Assembly (NCBI RefSeq): GCF_015024225.1
Contig: NZ_JACJGM010000017.1
Coordinates: forward strand, 1-64,000
From: Nocardioides lijunqiniae
GTDB taxonomy: Bacteria > Actinomycetota > Actinomycetes > Propionibacteriales > Nocardioidaceae
Length of the DNA: 64,000 nt
Direction: 5' to 3'
Part shown: piece by piece, positions 60,960 to 64,000 of the stretch
Layout of the letters: every line of letters begins with the position of its first letter
Position numbering within the stretch: position 1 is the first letter of the stretch
Notes under the pieces: generated by a model
Told to the model about the DNA's origin: nothing
The model's database searches: none
The model's input: only the letters and a program-made list of their open reading frames with translations
Translations under genes and position numbers: made by a program

Positions 60960-63284
60960 TCAGACGGTCGCGGACCGGCCGCTGTCGAGGCTGTCGAGCT
61001 CGTCCTCGAGACTGGCGCCGCTCAGGTGCGGGCGGACCAGCTTCTCGCCCTCGACGTCGACGTTGGGCAGCAGGCGGTCGAGCCAGGCCGGCAGCCACCA
61101 GGCCTTCTCGCCGAGCAGGTACATCAGCGCCGGGATCAGCGTCATCCGCACGATGAAGGCGTCGAAGAACACCGCCACGGCGAGCGCGAAGCCCATCGAC
61201 TTGATGATGGGCTCGTCGATCAGGATGAACGCCGCGAACACCGAGATCATGATGACGCCGGCCGCCGCGACCACGCGGGCGCTGTTGCGGAAGCCGTCGA
61301 CGACCGCCTCACGGGTCGACATGCCGTGCACGTGCGCCTCGCGCATCCGGGTCACCAGGAAGACCTGGTAGTCCATCGCGAGACCGAACACGAGCCCGAT
61401 CAGGAAGATCGGCATGAAGCTGACGATCGGCTGACCCTCGACCAGGCCGAACGTGCCCTCCTGGAAGACCGCGACCGTCACGCCCAGCGTCGCGAGCACC
61501 GAGAGCAGGAAGCCCAGGGTGGCCGTGAGCGGCACCAGGATCGATCGGAAGACGACCATCAGCAGCAGGAACGCCAGGCCGACGACGACCGCGAGGTAGA
61601 CCGGCAGCGCGCCGCTGAGGCGCTCGGACACGTCGGTCGTGATCGCGGTCAGGCCGGTGACGCCGGTCGTCGCCCCGGTCTGCTCCTCGATGCCGCTCTG
61701 CCCGTCGCGCAGGTCGGTCAGCAGGTCCTCGGTGGCGGTGTCCTCGGGCCCGGTCTCCGGGGTGATCAGCACCGTGGCGCCCGTACCCTGCTCGTTCTGT
61801 CCCACGACCTGGGCGTTCTTGACGTTGTCGAGGCCAGCAGCCCAGGCGGCCACCTCGCCGAACGCCGCGCCGCGGTCGGCCTCGGGTACGTCGCGGGCGT
61901 CGACGACCGCGAGCATCGGCGCGTCGCGACCGGGGCCGAACGCGTCGGCGACCAGGTCGGAGGCCTTGCGCTGCGTGGTGTCGGAGGCGGCCGTGCTGTC
62001 GCTCGGGAAGGCGAGGTGCAGGCTCTGCAGGGGCAGCGCGAGCACGCCGAGGCCGACGACCACGAGCAGCACGACGGCGATCGGGGCGCGGGCGATCGTG
62101 CGGGCCCAGCGGACGCCGTTGTTGAGGATCAGGCCGTCCTCGTCGCGCTTGGGGCGGTAGTGACGCACCCGGCCGCCGAACGCCTTGGACTTGGTCATGC
62201 CGAGCAGCGCCGGCAGCAGGGTGAGCGCGACGAGCACCGAGATGAACACGGTGGCCGCGGCGGCCAGGCCCATGCTGGCGAGGAACGGGATCCGTACGAC
62301 GAGCAGCGCGGACAGCGCGATGATCACGGTGAGGCCGGCGAAGACGACGGCCGACCCGGCCGTGCCGACCGCGATCCCGACCGCCTCCTCGCGGTCGTCG
62401 GTGTGGTGCAGCTCGCTGCGGTAGCGCGCCAGGATGAACAACGCGTAGTCGATGCCGACCGCCAACCCGATCATCGTGGCGAGCATGGGCGTGGTCGAGC
62501 CGATGTCGGTGAACGCGGTCATCGCCGTGACGCCCATGATCCCCAGGCCCACGCCGATCAGCGCGGTGAGGATGGGCAGGCCGGCGGCCACGAGCGAGCC
62601 GAAGGTCAGGATGAGCACGATCAGGGCGACGCCGATGCCGATCAGCTCGGAGGTGCCGCTGAGCTCGGTCATGCCGGTGGTGCCGGAGCCGTTGGCCTCG
62701 ACGGTGAAGCCGTCGCCGCGGGCGTCGTCCATCGCGTCCATGAGCGCCTCGATGGTGGAGGGCTTCACGTCGGCGACGGAGTCCACGTCGAAGTCCCAGG
62801 CGATGGTGCCGACCCGGCCGTCCTCGCTCAGCGGGGACAGCGCGGCGGCGTTCGCCCTCGCCTCGTCGACCGAGCCCCCGGCGTCGGTCGCGGCCTTGAC
62901 CAGCTGGTCCTCCTGCGCCTGAGCGGCCTGGACGGGCCCGGCGAGCGGGGCGTCGGGCATCTGCGGCAGTCGCGAGAGGTCCTGGATCAGGGCGTCGACG
63001 CGGTCGGCGTACTCGGGGTCGGACAGCGTGCTGCCCTCCGGGGCCGCGACGACGACCTTCACCGAGGCCTGGTCGAAGGCGTCCACGGCGTCGGGGAAGA
63101 GCTCGGCCTGCAGGTCGCCGGCCTTCTCCGAGGGGATGCCGGGGATCGAGAACGAGTCGGTCATCGGCTTGGACATCGTCGCCGAGAAGGCGCCGACGGC
63201 GAGCACGGCGATGATCCAGCCCGTCAGGAACAGCGGCCAGCGGCGGAAGGCCGTCTTGCCGAGGCGGTAGAGCACGGTGGCCAT
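60960..63284 (-). CDS. MMPL family RND transporter
   Basis: 774-aa MmpL/RND-type exporter with two related halves. There is a first helix (RRWPLFLTGWIIAVLAVGAF), a large extracytoplasmic loop (to about residue 185), five to six helices with MLATMIGLAVGIDYALFILARYR (GxxxDY motif), a second loop and another helix set with PIFLIGLVFGLAMDYQVFLVTRMRE. The paired D-Y motifs fit proton relay. The substrate may be a lipid or drug. The ATG at 63284 has AGGAG upstream; the longer open frame is a shadow of the tetR gene. The TetR gene upstream in the same direction is its likely regulator. Confidence 0.92.
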   Translation of the reverse strand: MATVLYRLGKTAFRRWPLFLTGWIIAVLAVGAFSATMSKPMTDSFSIPGIPSEKAGDLQAELFPDAVDAFDQASVKVVVAAPEGSTLSDPEYADRVDALIQDLSRLPQMPDAPLAGPVQAAQAQEDQLVKAATDAGGSVDEARANAAALSPLSEDGRVGTIAWDFDVDSVADVKPSTIEALMDAMDDARGDGFTVEANGSGTTGMTELSGTSELIGIGVALIVLILTFGSLVAAGLPILTALIGVGLGIMGVTAMTAFTDIGSTTPMLATMIGLAVGIDYALFILARYRSELHHTDDREEAVGIAVGTAGSAVVFAGLTVIIALSALLVVRIPFLASMGLAAAATVFISVLVALTLLPALLGMTKSKAFGGRVRHYRPKRDEDGLILNNGVRWARTIARAPIAVVLLVVVGLGVLALPLQSLHLAFPSDSTAASDTTQRKASDLVADAFGPGRDAPMLAVVDARDVPEADRGAAFGEVAAWAAGLDNVKNAQVVGQNEQGTGATVLITPETGPEDTATEDLLTDLRDGQSGIEEQTGATTGVTGLTAITTDVSERLSGALPVYLAVVVGLAFLLLMVVFRSILVPLTATLGFLLSVLATLGVTVAVFQEGTFGLVEGQPIVSFMPIFLIGLVFGLAMDYQVFLVTRMREAHVHGMSTREAVVDGFRNSARVVAAAGVIMISVFAAFILIDEPIIKSMGFALAVAVFFDAFIVRMTLIPALMYLLGEKAWWLPAWLDRLLPNVDVEGEKLVRPHLSGASLEDELDSLDSGRSATV

Positions 63285-63343
63285 GGGGGAACTCCTGGTT
63301 GCGGTGGGGAAGGGCTGGTCGGGCTGGTCAGGGAGTACGGCGG

Positions 63344-63937
63344 TCAGACGAGCAGCTCGCGCGCGAGGCGCAGCTGGTGCAGGAAGACGTCGGCCAGCGG
63401 TCGGTCGTCGCCCTCCTGGGTGGGCAGGCAGCCGTCGAAGAGCGCGACGAACAGCTGGACGAGCAGGCGGGCGCGCTCGGCGCCGAAGTCCGGGCCCTCG
63501 CGGGTCAGGATCATCTCGACGAACTCCCCGGCGAGCGCCTCGAAGCGCTCGTGGGCCGCCACGATGAGGCGCGGCGTGGTGACGACGATGCGGCGACCGC
63601 GCTGCATCTCCTCGCGGTCGAGCACCTTGGAGCTGAGCAGGACCAGGGCGAGCTCGCCGAGGTCGTCGACCAGGTGTCCGTGCGGGCCGCCGGCGTAGAA
63701 CGTCGCCAGGACGTCCGGCGGCACCTCCGGCGGGTTGCCGAGGACGGCGTCGATCTTGCTGGGGAAGTAGTTGAACAGCGTCCGGCGCGACACCTCGGCG
63801 TCCTCGGCGAGCTCGTCCATCGTGAAGCCGTCGAGCCCGCGCTCGTCGGTGAGCCGCTGCGCGCACGCCGTGATCCGGTGCTCGGTCTCGAGCCGGCGCC
63901 TCTCCCGGAGCGTTGCACTTTCTTCCATGGAGTGCAT
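63344..63937 (-). CDS. TetR family transcriptional regulator
   Basis: 197-aa regulator with an N-terminal TetR helix-turn-helix (HRITACAQRLTDERGLDGFTMDELAEDAEVSRRTLFNYFPSKIDAVLG) and a C-terminal ligand-binding region. It precedes the MMPL gene by 59 bp, so it probably represses that transporter and itself. The ATG at 63937 has AAAGAG seven bases upstream; an ATG at 63928 is the alternative and would leave the operator palindrome entirely outside the gene. Confidence 0.9.
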   Translation of the reverse strand: MHSMEESATLRERRRLETEHRITACAQRLTDERGLDGFTMDELAEDAEVSRRTLFNYFPSKIDAVLGNPPEVPPDVLATFYAGGPHGHLVDDLGELALVLLSSKVLDREEMQRGRRIVVTTPRLIVAAHERFEALAGEFVEMILTREGPDFGAERARLLVQLFVALFDGCLPTQEGDDRPLADVFLHQLRLARELLV

Positions 63938-63964
63938 TCTTGCACTCTTTCGGGAAAAGTGCAC
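63913..63964. promoter_or_regulatory. TetR operator region (TGCACT repeats)
   Basis: The palindrome GAGTGCATTCTTGCACTC (63930-63947) has perfect 7-bp arms. Two outer half-sites, TGCACT near 63914 and AGTGCA near 63958, flank it with opposite orientation. Four copies in 50 bp at the start of tetR indicate an autoregulatory operator. Confidence 0.8.
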
Positions 63965-64000
63965 AAATGTGTCGCCCGTCACTCGCCTTCAGCCCCCCGT

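Overview
The window is the replication-origin neighbourhood of a very GC-rich actinobacterial chromosome. Gene order (parB-parA-rsmG-khpB-yidC-yidD-rnpA-rpmH, then dnaA-dnaN-gnd-recF-dciA-gyrB-gyrA-DUF3566-tRNA-Ile-DLW39-tRNA-Ala), frequent GTG starts, 4-bp GTGA/ATGA stop/start overlaps, and the fhaA-fhaB-pstP-ftsW-pbpA-pknA-pknB growth cluster beside crgA point to Propionibacteriales, most likely Nocardioides or a close relative. That assignment is inferred from synteny and protein character; no database search was possible.

Layout. 0-5.5 kb: leftward segregation, membrane-insertion and translation genes with three parS sites, two of them inside the parA coding sequence. 5.5-6.07 kb: intergenic oriC candidate with DnaA boxes. 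6.07-18.6 kb: rightward replication and topology genes. An ohrR-ohr peroxide-defence pair sits between dnaA and dnaN and splits the usual dnaA-dnaN block. 18.6-20.6 kb: tRNA-Ile, a 41-codon DLW-39 gene, tRNA-Ala, then a DUF2510/SHOCT gene in a stretch that looks less GC-rich, a possible insertion behind the tRNA. 20.6-32 kb: accessory envelope region with a double-GNAT protein, two secreted Ig-like proteins (one of 1641 residues with 11 tandem modules), a YibE/F transporter, an App1-type phosphatase and a lipoprotein. 32-36.5 kb: a MoxR / DUF58 / transglutaminase-like operon whose transglutaminase domain appears to have lost its catalytic triad. 36.7-42 kb: SURF1, DUF3817, patatin, acyltransferase, cyclophilin and rhomboid genes. 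42-44.7 kb: a DnaA-box-like cluster, a large nested palindrome, an internally duplicated CrgA, DUF881, and a 1-kb non-coding island of tandem and inverted repeats. 44.7-53.4 kb: the Ser/Thr kinase, cell-wall elongation and FHA operon. 53.5-64 kb: tRNA-Leu, a PadR-controlled membrane pair, a SpoIIE-type phosphatase, two SDRs, a nitroreductase, a glutathione peroxidase, an SRPBCC protein and an MMPL transporter with its TetR regulator.

The genes mostly serve chromosome replication and segregation, polar growth and envelope maintenance. I found no defence system, CRISPR array, prophage or insertion sequence. The least ordinary material is non-coding (the 43.67-44.69 kb repeat island, the 42.1 kb and 60.8 kb palindromic elements) and structural (tandem CrgA, triad-less transglutaminase, large cysteine-patterned secreted protein).
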